Shown one piece after another: positions 1-7,621 of a DNA stretch of 64,000 nucleotides. The stretch spans positions 5,208,001 through 5,272,000 of the forward strand of contig CAXXSX010000002.1 in NCBI GenBank assembly GCA_963677165.2, read 5' to 3'. The position numbers and the translations under genes are program-made. Under the pieces are notes generated by a model. It was not told where the DNA came from. It did no database searches and saw only the letters and a program-made list of their open reading frames with translations. This stretch comes from JAFGXT01 sp963677165 (GTDB lineage Bacteria; Verrucomicrobiota; Lentisphaeria; Victivallales; SZUA-371). The stretch's first letter is position 1. The number at the start of each line of letters is the position of its first letter.

Positions 1-709
1 AAACAGGGGCTTCCTGGCTTTTCCAGTCAAACGCAAAATCTTTCCAGCTACCGTCAGTAACATTAGCAGGAGACACCTCTTTGTATGCTTTTGACTTTCC
101 AGGCAGAATTTCCATAAAAAACTTCAGCTCGCTTTTTCCCCTTCCGAGCCGCACACGCAGCTCAACCTTTGGGTCATTCCAACGACGCAGGTCCGAAACG
201 GTAAAATCCAAACCGTTACCTGCATAAATACTGATAATCTTTTTCTGTGTCCGGTCAATCAGGGCAATATTACGAGCATACCCATAAGCTTCCTTGAATT
301 GTTTTTCCTCAATTGGAATCACTTTTTTATCGAGTTCAAGTTTTGATCCCATCCACTTTTTTACAGGAAAACGCAGACGGACATAACGAGCCCTGGTATT
401 CTTGCGGTTCGTAAAATCAAATGTATATGTAACCAGCATCATATTACTTTCTTTCTTATCAAAAGAAACTTTAACAGTAGCTTCATCCTTGCCGGAACGG
501 TCCACATATACCGCTCCACTTTCCGGAGAACCAGACTTAAATCGGTATGCTTTATAAGACTTATCAAGAACCGTCGGTTGCAAAACCAGCTTACCAATCT
601 CGGATTCGATATGCAGACTACTTTTATCATCTTTTGAGACATTCATCTCAACAGCGCTCAGGTTTGTGACAGCAACAGCCAGCGCAGCAAGTGTTCCTAA
701 GAACTTCAT
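1..709 (-). CDS. Secreted hypothetical protein, paralogue of next gene (partial)
   Basis: The frame stays open from the ATG at 709 to the window edge (236 codons), so the 3' end is missing. The product starts with a Sec-type signal peptide (MKFLGTLAALAVAVTNLSA) and then matches the 209-residue protein encoded at 821-1450 almost throughout. Shared blocks include EMNVSKD, AVYxDRSGKD, FTNRKNTRARYV and FTVSDLRRWNDPK. It continues past the point where the paralogue stops, into an extra C-terminal segment. I do not recognise the family; the pattern suggests an extracytoplasmic beta-rich protein. It is the third gene of a same-strand set with the paralogue and the regulator at 1548-2663, so common control is plausible but inferred. 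Confidence 0.8.
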   Translation of the reverse strand, partial: MKFLGTLAALAVAVTNLSAVEMNVSKDDKSSLHIESEIGKLVLQPTVLDKSYKAYRFKSGSPESGAVYVDRSGKDEATVKVSFDKKESNMMLVTYTFDFTNRKNTRARYVRLRFPVKKWMGSKLELDKKVIPIEEKQFKEAYGYARNIALIDRTQKKIISIYAGNGLDFTVSDLRRWNDPKVELRVRLGRGKSELKFFMEILPGKSKAYKEVSPANVTDGSWKDFAFDWKSQEAPV

Positions 710-768
710 AAGCAAACTCCTAATCTATTAAATTTTTTAAATTATTCCTCAAGCTGCAATAATTATCG

Positions 769-801
769 AAACCTGATTATTTTACAGCAATAATCAGGTT
801 T
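769..801 (-). terminator. Hairpin terminator candidate
   Basis: A 13-bp perfect inverted repeat (769-781 with 789-801, 7-nt loop) lies 20 nt downstream of the stop of the 821-1450 gene. The 3' arm ends in GGTTT on the minus strand, but no long T tract follows, so termination may be weak. It separates the two paralogues. Confidence 0.55.
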
Positions 802-820
802 CTTAGCGTTGAAGGAATTA

Positions 821-1450
821 TTATTCTTTCGCTGCAGGTTCTTCCGACGGAATATTAACAGAAAATTTCAGTACGTTCTGACCTTTGCGTAAGCGAATAC
901 GCACTTCTATTTTTGGATCCTTCCAGCGACGCAAATCGGAAACAGTATAATTTATACCGTTTACTGAAGTGATGTTGAGAATTTTTTTCTTTGCACTGTT
1001 ATACAATGTAATATTTCTGGCATATCCATACTTTTCTTTAAGAGTTTCTTCACCAAAAGGAATTACCGTTCGATCCAGCTTCAGTTCAGACCCCATCCAT
1101 TTATTAACAGGAAAACGCAAACCGACATAACGGGCTCGAGTATTCTTGCGATTTGTAAAATTGAAGGTATATGTAACTTGCAATGTGTTGTTTTCTTTTT
1201 TAGCAAAAGAAACTTTAACAGTAGCTTGATCTTTGCCGGAACGGTCAGCATATACAGCTCCGCCTTCTCCATCTGATTTGAACCGGTATGAACGATAAGA
1301 CTTGTCTAAAATCCTTGGCGCAAAAACAAGAGAACCGATCTCAGACTGAACATGTAACTTGGCTTTATTATCCTTTGATACATTCATTTCCGCGGCATTC
1401 AAACTTGTAACGACAACAGCCAACGCTGCGATTGCTCCAAACAATTTCAT
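821..1450 (-). CDS. Secreted hypothetical protein, tandem paralogue
   Basis: This is a 209-residue protein with a signal peptide (MKLFGAIAALAVVVTSLNA), followed by an acidic and basic mixed, beta-prone region with no transmembrane segment. An AAAGGAG Shine-Dalgarno sequence precedes the ATG at 1450. It is clearly a tandem duplicate of the partial gene at 1-709, with the same motifs in the same order (FTNRKNTRARYVGLRFPV, YTVSDLRRWKDPK). The regulator gene ends 97 nt upstream on the same strand. A short inverted repeat (GTATAA, 6 nt, TTATAC at 1472-1489) lies just upstream of the start and could be an operator or a promoter element. Function is unknown; a role in surface polysaccharide binding would be a guess. 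Confidence 0.85.
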   Translation of the reverse strand: MKLFGAIAALAVVVTSLNAAEMNVSKDNKAKLHVQSEIGSLVFAPRILDKSYRSYRFKSDGEGGAVYADRSGKDQATVKVSFAKKENNTLQVTYTFNFTNRKNTRARYVGLRFPVNKWMGSELKLDRTVIPFGEETLKEKYGYARNITLYNSAKKKILNITSVNGINYTVSDLRRWKDPKIEVRIRLRKGQNVLKFSVNIPSEEPAAKE

Positions 1451-1547
1451 AATTTTTCTCCTTTATATTTGGTATAAGTCCTTTTATACAACAATCACTT
1501 ATAATTCAATCAATACAAATAAACATTTTACATTGAAGAACAAGCTT

Positions 1548-2663
1548 CTATATTTTTCCGGTCGACTGTCTTGGAATTACTTTTGTTTTCAAGTAGATTA
1601 CGTTATTCACATTTTTACCGGAAATTATTTTTTCCAATGCCTTGATCGCTTTCCCGGCAGCTTCTTTACGCGATATATCTAAAGATGAAACATTAGGACT
1701 CATCAGAGTGGATATCGGAAGGTTATCCGTTCCAAGCACACTGAAATCGAGCCCGGGTTCCATATGATTTTTCGCAAGATAATGGTAAATCGCCGGAATC
1801 TGATGGTCATAGGCAATAACCGCCGTCGGTTTGTCATCCGATGACATAATATTTGTCATTGCCTCAAAGCATGTCTCTGAATCATACCCCCCGAACTGAA
1901 TCCAATTCGATTTTATCTCCAGTCCTCGTTCCACCACTTGACGGAAAAACGCCTCCCTTCTAAGCAGAAGATCGCGTATTGTCTCATTATCACGTAAACA
2001 GTGAATATAACCTATTTTACGATGCCCAAGTTCAGTCAGATGATCAAGCTGCTGAGATATTACTTTTTCATTATCTATAATGATATTTACCCCGTTGGGA
2101 TCAAGCTGGGCAGATTCTGGCAACAGATTTACATAGGCCACATTATATGAATTCATAATTTTGCCAATGGTATGATCAGCGGACCCCACGATAATGCACG
2201 CACGACAGGTAGAATTCCGTGCCAGCTGTTTGAAATCCTGCAAGTCTCCGTGAGCTTCCAGAAAATGAGTTCTTATGCTGCGCCAGTTTTCTCCGCACAT
2301 ACGTCCAAGCAAAAACGAAAGTTCACCATGAAATTTAGTCATGGGATCCTGATCTTTGGCCGGAGTACAATAAATTAGATCAAGCTCTTCAAATATTTTA
2401 TTGTCATCGGGTGACGATCCAACTTTAAACATACCACGCCGATCGCTGGATCGAATCATATCACGGTTTTCATAATCACGGAGTACAGACTGTACAATCA
2501 ACTGACTGGCCCCGCACTCACGCATAATCGCCCTGATCGACGGGAGTTTACCACCAGCTTTCAACAACATAAGCTGACGATAAATATATTTATCTACACG
2601 GTCACGGGGGCGCTCCGCTACTGATGTCTCCGTTACAATTTTATTCTCATCAAACATTTTCAC
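1548..2663 (-). CDS. GntR/LacI-type transcriptional regulator
   Basis: This 371-residue protein has an N-terminal GntR-type winged helix at about residues 15-80 (DKYIYRQLMLLKAGGKLPS, then a QLIVQSVLRDYE-type recognition region). A LacI/periplasmic-binding sugar-sensor domain follows, with ELGHRKIGYIH, TAVIAYDHQIPAIYHYL and DFSVLGTDN, the usual signatures of that fold. Proteins of this architecture bind a small sugar-like ligand and control nearby carbohydrate or surface genes. The gene lies directly upstream of the two secreted paralogues on the same strand. A TGTATT/AATACA inverted repeat at 2690-2706, upstream of its start, is a candidate autoregulatory operator. The ligand is unknown. Confidence 0.88.
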   Translation of the reverse strand: MKMFDENKIVTETSVAERPRDRVDKYIYRQLMLLKAGGKLPSIRAIMRECGASQLIVQSVLRDYENRDMIRSSDRRGMFKVGSSPDDNKIFEELDLIYCTPAKDQDPMTKFHGELSFLLGRMCGENWRSIRTHFLEAHGDLQDFKQLARNSTCRACIIVGSADHTIGKIMNSYNVAYVNLLPESAQLDPNGVNIIIDNEKVISQQLDHLTELGHRKIGYIHCLRDNETIRDLLLRREAFFRQVVERGLEIKSNWIQFGGYDSETCFEAMTNIMSSDDKPTAVIAYDHQIPAIYHYLAKNHMEPGLDFSVLGTDNLPISTLMSPNVSSLDISRKEAAGKAIKALEKIISGKNVNNVIYLKTKVIPRQSTGKI

Positions 2664-2908
2664 CTGTCTCTACTAATCTGTATTAAAACTGTATTACTAA
2701 AATACAACATTTTTCAAAAAAAGTCAATAAAAAACGTAGATTTTTTTTGATTACATCTATCCAAAAGGATAAAACAATGAGCACAACAAAAACAACATTA
2801 AAACTTAGTAACAAATAACTTACATTAAAAAAATAAATTATATTACATCAAAATAAGACATTTCAAAAAATGTAAAATTGCATGTATATTTTTCTTCAAA
2901 ATAAAAAC
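2664..2908. other. AT-rich intergenic stretch
   Basis: No gene is visible. This very AT-rich stretch separates the regulator (reading left) from the prepilin-like gene (reading right) and should contain the regulator promoter. A TGTATT/AATACA inverted repeat lies at 2690-2706. Confidence 0.6.
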
Positions 2909-2937
2909 TTGACTTTTTACATTTTATCATATACAAT
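2909..2937 (+). promoter_or_regulatory. Sigma70-like promoter for the prepilin-like gene
   Basis: TTGACT at 2909-2914 and TACAAT at 2932-2937 are separated by 17 bp, close to the housekeeping consensus. The transcript would have a leader of about 235 nt before the ATG at 3178. That leader ends with a hairpin-forming repeat (see 3091-3155). Confidence 0.65.
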
Positions 2938-3090
2938 ATGCTATATAAGCATTTTAACAACTGTTTAATAAACGACCTTGATGCAAGCATACGAGGTATT
3001 GGAAACGCTGTTTGACAAAAACGTGGCAAAATATTATTCTTTAAGAAACGTCCAAGGAACAGGGTATTACCCCTTATATATTTAACTTTC

Positions 3091-3155
3091 GCTTCCGAAA
3101 GAAGCTTTAGCGACTGGAGTTTGAAGCGGAACAAACGCCGTCCGTCGTACGGACA
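3091..3155 (+). repeat. Dispersed hairpin repeat, copy 1 (5' leader)
   Basis: The element contains GCTTC/GAAGC pairing, the core TTTGAAGCGGAAC, and the hairpin TCCGTCGTACGGA. Its core reappears at 57,435-57,471 and its 3' half, inverted, at 11,507-11,537. In all three cases it sits just upstream of a start codon. Confidence 0.65.
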
Positions 3156-3177
3156 ATAAAATGGAGAAAGGACACCA

Positions 3178-3906
3178 ATGAAACACAAGTTAACAAATTT
3201 CACACTCATCGAACTCCTCGTAGTAATAGCCATCATAGCTATTCTTGCGGCAATGCTTCTACCTGCCTTGAACTCTGCAAGAGACAGAGCTAAAGCAATA
3301 AAATGCGTATCATCGGCAAGACAACTGGGTCAGGCATACGCAATGTATGAACAATCAAACAATGAATATTACCCCTTTCTATCAACCACTGGTTATAATG
3401 AAGAATATATCGAGTATTCGATTGTACACCTGCTGAGTCCGTATTATTCTATTCGTGATTCTTCTGATACAATGGGCAGAAGAGCCGACACCTTATGGGA
3501 ATGCCCTTCGGCTAAATATGATGCACAATCAAATACAGCCACCAGGAAAATTTTTGTCGGTCGCTGGCTAAACGGCGGAGCTCATGCAGCTCTAAATGAT
3601 TCAAATGTCCGCTATGGCAGAAAGTCGTCAACAATTAAACATCATTCCGCCTTAGCTGTTTTCATGGATTCATTAACCAACAACCGGAATGATAAACTAT
3701 TTTTTCGTCCTTACTACCAGTCTCCCTATTTTAACGGCGGTCTAACGTCATTTACTATTGCCCGTCGAGGACCACATAAAAGCGGCGCGACATTTCTGTT
3801 CGCAGATGGTCATGCCGGGGTAAAACCTCAATCATTCTGGCTACTCGCAGACAAAAAGCCGGATAGGGCTAACGTATTCAATCCCCTTACCGCCACAAGC
3901 AAATAG
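3178..3906 (+). CDS. Prepilin-type N-terminal cleavage/methylation protein
   Basis: This 242-residue protein opens with the type IV prepilin/pseudopilin leader (FTLIELLVVIAIIAILAAM), a hydrophobic helix preceded by a short basic peptide. It ends with an H-X9-DG-like motif (HKSGATFLFADGHA), the hallmark of the large pseudopilin-like family expanded in Planctomycetota, Verrucomicrobiota and Lentisphaerota. Such proteins are inserted in the inner membrane and processed by a prepilin peptidase. In these phyla most members have no known function and are often linked to sugar-use genes. The start is supported by an AGAAAGGA sequence upstream of the ATG. Expression should come from the promoter at 2909-2937 through a structured leader. 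Confidence 0.9.
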   Translation: MKHKLTNFTLIELLVVIAIIAILAAMLLPALNSARDRAKAIKCVSSARQLGQAYAMYEQSNNEYYPFLSTTGYNEEYIEYSIVHLLSPYYSIRDSSDTMGRRADTLWECPSAKYDAQSNTATRKIFVGRWLNGGAHAALNDSNVRYGRKSSTIKHHSALAVFMDSLTNNRNDKLFFRPYYQSPYFNGGLTSFTIARRGPHKSGATFLFADGHAGVKPQSFWLLADKKPDRANVFNPLTATSK

Positions 3907-3977
3907 TAAGCGTGTTGAAACGAATGGATTCGCGGACTGGACATCTCCCTGCCATTATATCGCCGGTACAATGCCTT

Positions 3978-4652
3978 TCAGGGTTTTATGATCCGTTTAA
4001 GCAACGTCTGACGGCGTTCGGCATATGGTGAATTATCTCGACGTGTCAAAAGTTTTTCGATCTGCGGCATAGCAAATTCAATCTCTTTTTTGACCACAGG
4101 CTGATCAATTTCACTCATAGCCAACAGCGTATAATAGAACGGATAACGCCGCCAGCGTCCATTATCCTGACGCATTTTTTTTAATTCCTGTAAACCATGC
4201 TTCAAACGCAGTTTATGTTTATCGAAACTTCCGGCTGCCAGATTTCGCCAGTATGAACAGGTGCAGGTACCACAACAGTAAACGCCGGCAGGCTTTCCCC
4301 ATGACAAATCGGCTTCATGGATTCGTTGACTCATATTGTCTATGGCATGCTTATATGCCGATTTAACAGCGGCATTGGAACTACCACAGAGACGCAAAAT
4401 CCTGCAAGTTTCCTCACCGATAATATGCATACGGGCAGCATTGCTCTTGACAACTTCACCAGTAAACGTATGAAGATCCCGCTGTCGGTCGACTTCCGGA
4501 ATTGCAAACATACCGGCATATGACCCGGGCAATCCCTGCAAGGCAATTACGTCAGTCAATTTACCAAGCGAAGCAGAAGACAATTTCCGATGAAAGAACA
4601 ACTCTTCATTTGCACGATCAACAAAATCGATCAAGCTGAATTTACTTGCCAT
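3978..4652 (-). CDS. Hypothetical protein with Cys-rich motif
   Basis: I chose the ATG at 4652 (MASKFSLIDFVDRANEELFF) because an AAGGAGG ribosome site precedes it; the frame is open 13 codons further upstream. The 224-residue product is helical and has no signal peptide. A CCGTCTCSYW cluster, flanked by YxC, resembles a small metal-binding site. Many heptad-like helices suggest a HEAT- or TPR-like scaffold, which is inference. It follows the small membrane protein gene (5035-4667) by 14 nt, so the two are almost certainly cotranscribed. I do not recognise the family. Confidence 0.75.
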   Translation of the reverse strand: MASKFSLIDFVDRANEELFFHRKLSSASLGKLTDVIALQGLPGSYAGMFAIPEVDRQRDLHTFTGEVVKSNAARMHIIGEETCRILRLCGSSNAAVKSAYKHAIDNMSQRIHEADLSWGKPAGVYCCGTCTCSYWRNLAAGSFDKHKLRLKHGLQELKKMRQDNGRWRRYPFYYTLLAMSEIDQPVVKKEIEFAMPQIEKLLTRRDNSPYAERRQTLLKRIIKP

Positions 4653-4666
4653 AATGCCTCCTTTTC

Positions 4667-5035
4667 TCAATGCATTATTATATGGTAACAAACATACAGG
4701 AAACCTGCCAGAGAAATCAATAATGCCAGTGTTTTAGCGGGAGCAGCCAGGCGAAAAAGTTTTTCTGACACGGTCCAGACATAGTGAAAATGCAAAAACA
4801 ATCCTATACCGATGTATACGATTCCCATTATAACAGCAGGCATTCCGGTCAGCTCAACAAAAGCCCTTTTTCCCGGCAAAGTCGCTTCTTGATAAATAAT
4901 ATCCAGTACACCATTTACAGCCAATACAACAGGAACAATAATTCCTCCAAGAATTTTTGAGAATAAAGAACCGGAAGCATCTCCCGAAAACTCATCTCCT
5001 GTCCCGCCTTCCGGCGGTGTTCTAATCCAAGCCAT
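4667..5035 (-). CDS. Small integral membrane protein
   Basis: The ATG at 5035 (MAWIRTPPEGGTG) is preferred over the one at 5050 because GAGGGAG lies 7 nt before it. The product is about 122 residues. A polar Gly/Ser-rich head is followed by three hydrophobic segments (ILGGIIVPVVLAVNGVLDII, AVIMGIVYIGIGLFLHF, ALLISLAGFLYVCYHIIMH). No catalytic motif is visible. It pairs with the Cys-rich gene 14 nt downstream, which suggests a membrane component with a soluble partner. Function is unknown. Confidence 0.78.
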   Translation of the reverse strand: MAWIRTPPEGGTGDEFSGDASGSLFSKILGGIIVPVVLAVNGVLDIIYQEATLPGKRAFVELTGMPAVIMGIVYIGIGLFLHFHYVWTVSEKLFRLAAPAKTLALLISLAGFLYVCYHIIMH

Positions 5036-5207
5036 AAAGTTCTCCCTCATTTTTCAACTATAAATCTTTTTATGAATGATTCAAATTCATTCAGCAACTT
5101 CCGGAAATATTCCTTGTTCCGATCTTTACATTGCCCATATTTACATATACTGTAATTAAGTCATCATAATAAAAAAAACAATAGAATATAATTATTACGG
5201 ACCAATT

Positions 5208-6170
5208 ATGAGCATTAGAGTAGCATCTGTCCAGTTTGAAAGTAACGCAGGAAATAAAAGCAACAATTTAGCGATAATTAAGAGATTTGTTGAACAAGCA
5301 GCAAAACAGCAGGTTAAAATCATTGTATTCCCGGAATGCTGCATTACTGGATACTTCTTCCTTCGTCACCTGGATGAACCTCAATTACAGGAACTGGCGG
5401 AACCGGTAGAAAATGGTAACTCCTGTCGTCAACTGCTGGAATTGTCGCAAGAATACGATATAACAATCGGTGCCGGACTAATTGAGCGAGCCGATGACGG
5501 CAGCCTCTATAATTCTTATGTAGTGACAATGCCGGACGGTACACTTCACTCCCATCGAAAAATCCATACCTTTGTAAGTCAGCATCTTTTATGTGGAGAT
5601 CAATATACAGTCTTTGATACCCCATACAATGTAAAGCTTGGAATCCTTGTCTGCTATGACAACAATCTGGTAGAAAACGCCAGAATAACCGCGCTACAGG
5701 GAGCCGACGTAATACTGGCTCCTCACCAGACTGGTGGTTGCCGTTCAAATGATCCCAATATCATGGGAATCATCGACCGAAGTCTATGGGACAACCGCAA
5801 AACGGACCCGGAGACAATTGAAAAAGAATTCAAGGGTCCAAAAGGCCGGGGCTGGTTACTGCGCTGGCTTCCGAGCCGGGCTCATGATAATGGCGTATTT
5901 TATATTTTCAGTAACGGTGTTGGTATTGACGATGACGAAATCCGCACAGGAAATGCAATGATCATTGATCCTTACGGGAGAATTTTATCGGAAACGTGGA
6001 AAGCCGGAGACGATATGGTCATAGCCGATTTAGATATGTCTTTGAGAAATGATAATACCGGACAACGCTGGATTACGGCGCGTCGTCCTGATCTTTACAA
6101 ACCACTAACAGTTCCGACCGGCCGGGAATTGGATATGCAGGCCGCAAGATTTGGGGGGAAAGGCGCATAA
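5208..6170 (+). CDS. Carbon-nitrogen hydrolase (nitrilase superfamily)
   Basis: This 320-residue protein has the full nitrilase-superfamily triad: Glu43 in FPECCITGY, Lys118 in HRKIH, and Cys149 in LVCYDNN. Such enzymes hydrolyse nitriles, amides or N-carbamoyl amines through a Cys thioester, and usually work as cytoplasmic oligomers. The Tyr-Asp after the Cys and the overall length fit amidase or N-carbamoylputrescine-amidase-like branches. The substrate cannot be told from sequence alone. The gene is transcribed alone, divergently from the membrane-protein pair. Confidence 0.88.
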   Translation: MSIRVASVQFESNAGNKSNNLAIIKRFVEQAAKQQVKIIVFPECCITGYFFLRHLDEPQLQELAEPVENGNSCRQLLELSQEYDITIGAGLIERADDGSLYNSYVVTMPDGTLHSHRKIHTFVSQHLLCGDQYTVFDTPYNVKLGILVCYDNNLVENARITALQGADVILAPHQTGGCRSNDPNIMGIIDRSLWDNRKTDPETIEKEFKGPKGRGWLLRWLPSRAHDNGVFYIFSNGVGIDDDEIRTGNAMIIDPYGRILSETWKAGDDMVIADLDMSLRNDNTGQRWITARRPDLYKPLTVPTGRELDMQAARFGGKGA

Positions 6171-6255
6171 CCAAATACTCTTTCACAAATTTGCCTTGAA
6201 AATTCAATAGTCACAGCATAATGTAATTCAGAGGAGTAATGGGGAGTACTGAATT

Positions 6256-6708
6256 ATGATTGAATTAAGGAAGTATTGTAAAGAGGATGGACCGGCAATA
6301 ACGGAGCTGGTGGGAGATGTTTTACGCTTATACGGTCTCAACTGTGACCCGGAAACAGATGCGGATCTGAACAACATCGCCGAATCTTATTCCGGCGGCA
6401 TTTTCAAAGTACTTGATGATGACGGATTGATTATTGGTTCATACGGCCTGTATAAAACCAGTAAAAAAAGCTGTGAACTACGAAAAATGTATCTGAACAA
6501 ATCCTATCACGGCAAAGGACTGGGAAGACTGATGATGGACGACGTCTTTAAATCCGCACAAAAACTAGGGTTTGAAGAAATAACGCTTGAAACCAACAGT
6601 TGCCTGGAAGCAGCAATTAAAATGTATAAAAAATACGGTTTCAAGGAATATGATCCCACTCATCCAATCTCATGCCGCTGTGATCTTGTCATGCGCAAAA
6701 CTATCTGA
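6256..6708 (+). CDS. GNAT-family N-acetyltransferase
   Basis: This 150-residue single-domain protein has the acetyl-CoA pyrophosphate-binding loop GKGLGRLMM (about residues 92-100), then the ITLETNS beta strand and AAIKMYKKYGFKEY, the usual C-terminal GNAT signature. A GGGGAG ribosome site precedes the ATG. The 3' end overlaps the convergent FtsQ-like gene by 8 bp. The acceptor substrate is unknown. Confidence 0.88.
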   Translation: MIELRKYCKEDGPAITELVGDVLRLYGLNCDPETDADLNNIAESYSGGIFKVLDDDGLIIGSYGLYKTSKKSCELRKMYLNKSYHGKGLGRLMMDDVFKSAQKLGFEEITLETNSCLEAAIKMYKKYGFKEYDPTHPISCRCDLVMRKTI

Positions 6709-7513
6709 GAACAGCCCGCCCCTTATAGTTTAGATTTATCGAGGTACGGGGATCGTTCATTCTTCTGGCCTGCTCAATACAATTACATAGCGTATTAAGC
6801 AGGAACCGGATATTCTCGTTTGGCATGGATACTTTGTATGGACGTCGGATGTTCTTGTAATAAACAATGGCGTTCAATTTGCCCGGCAGCATAACATTAA
6901 TTGTAGCCGGCGTCAATTCTGTAAATTCTGTTTTACACAACATTATCATTGCCAGCGCCGGCAGAACGGACTCAAGCACATTGCCTGGTTTCAATTCCGG
7001 CGTACGCTCTAGTCCAAGGATAGTGGGCAAATCATTTCCAAGTTGAACACAGGAATCACGATCCATGATCATGCCACTGTCATCAACCAGCATCTTTGAC
7101 CGGTTGTCAAAAAGATAAGCCCGGGGAATTCGTTCGATGACTTTCACCGCCAGCGTGTCAGGCAATACCCTGGCGACATAAGCTTTTTTAATACTCGGAT
7201 GCTCTTCAAGTTTTCGGCACAAAAACGGTAGATTAAGCTGAAAAAGATTGACTCCGGGAGAAACTCCCAGTTGCGTTGAGACTTCCGCCGATTTACCATC
7301 CCACCAACCAGAACTCTCAACCACCACATGTTTTAGATTGAGATGCGGGTTACTGGAAAACAAAAATTGTGACGCCATCCAGAAGACTGCGATTAAACCG
7401 CCAATGATAATGGTCACAGATAACGCCGCAAGCAGAATACGCCAGCGACGTGAAAGCGATTTCTTCGCTCCTGTTTTGCGACTGACTTTTGTTTGTTGCT
7501 TCTTTTCCGCCAT
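6701..7513 (-). CDS. ftsQ: FtsQ/DivIB-like cell division protein
   Basis: This 270-residue bitopic protein has a Lys/Arg-rich cytoplasmic head (residues 1-25), one transmembrane helix (ILLAALSVTIIIGGLIAVFW), and a POTRA-type domain (LKHVVVESSGWW... LPFLCRKLEEHPSIKKAYV... LPDTLAVKVIERIPRAYL). A beta-domain follows (MLVDDSGMIMDRDSC). This order is that of FtsQ, which links FtsL/FtsB to the rest of the divisome in the periplasm. It is not inside a dcw cluster here, since no murein synthesis or ftsA/ftsZ genes are adjacent. That separation is unusual for ftsQ and makes the symbol slightly less certain. Confidence 0.8.
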   Translation of the reverse strand: MAEKKQQTKVSRKTGAKKSLSRRWRILLAALSVTIIIGGLIAVFWMASQFLFSSNPHLNLKHVVVESSGWWDGKSAEVSTQLGVSPGVNLFQLNLPFLCRKLEEHPSIKKAYVARVLPDTLAVKVIERIPRAYLFDNRSKMLVDDSGMIMDRDSCVQLGNDLPTILGLERTPELKPGNVLESVLPALAMIMLCKTEFTELTPATINVMLPGKLNAIVYYKNIRRPYKVSMPNENIRFLLNTLCNCIEQARRMNDPRTSINLNYKGRAVLR

Positions 7514-7574
7514 AAATAAATAAGTTGTAATCCTGTATCAAAAACTTAAAAACAGGGATGAGACTTTACTTCTG

Positions 7575-7602
7575 AGAAAACAATAAAGCCTCTCCCTGGC
7601 TT
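7575..7602 (-). terminator. Weak terminator candidate after carB
   Basis: On the minus strand AAGCC and GGCTT (7598-7602 and 7586-7590) form a short stem followed by TATTGTTTTC. It lies 20 nt past the carB stop. Confidence 0.4.
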
Positions 7603-7621
7603 AACACCTAATATGATTCCA

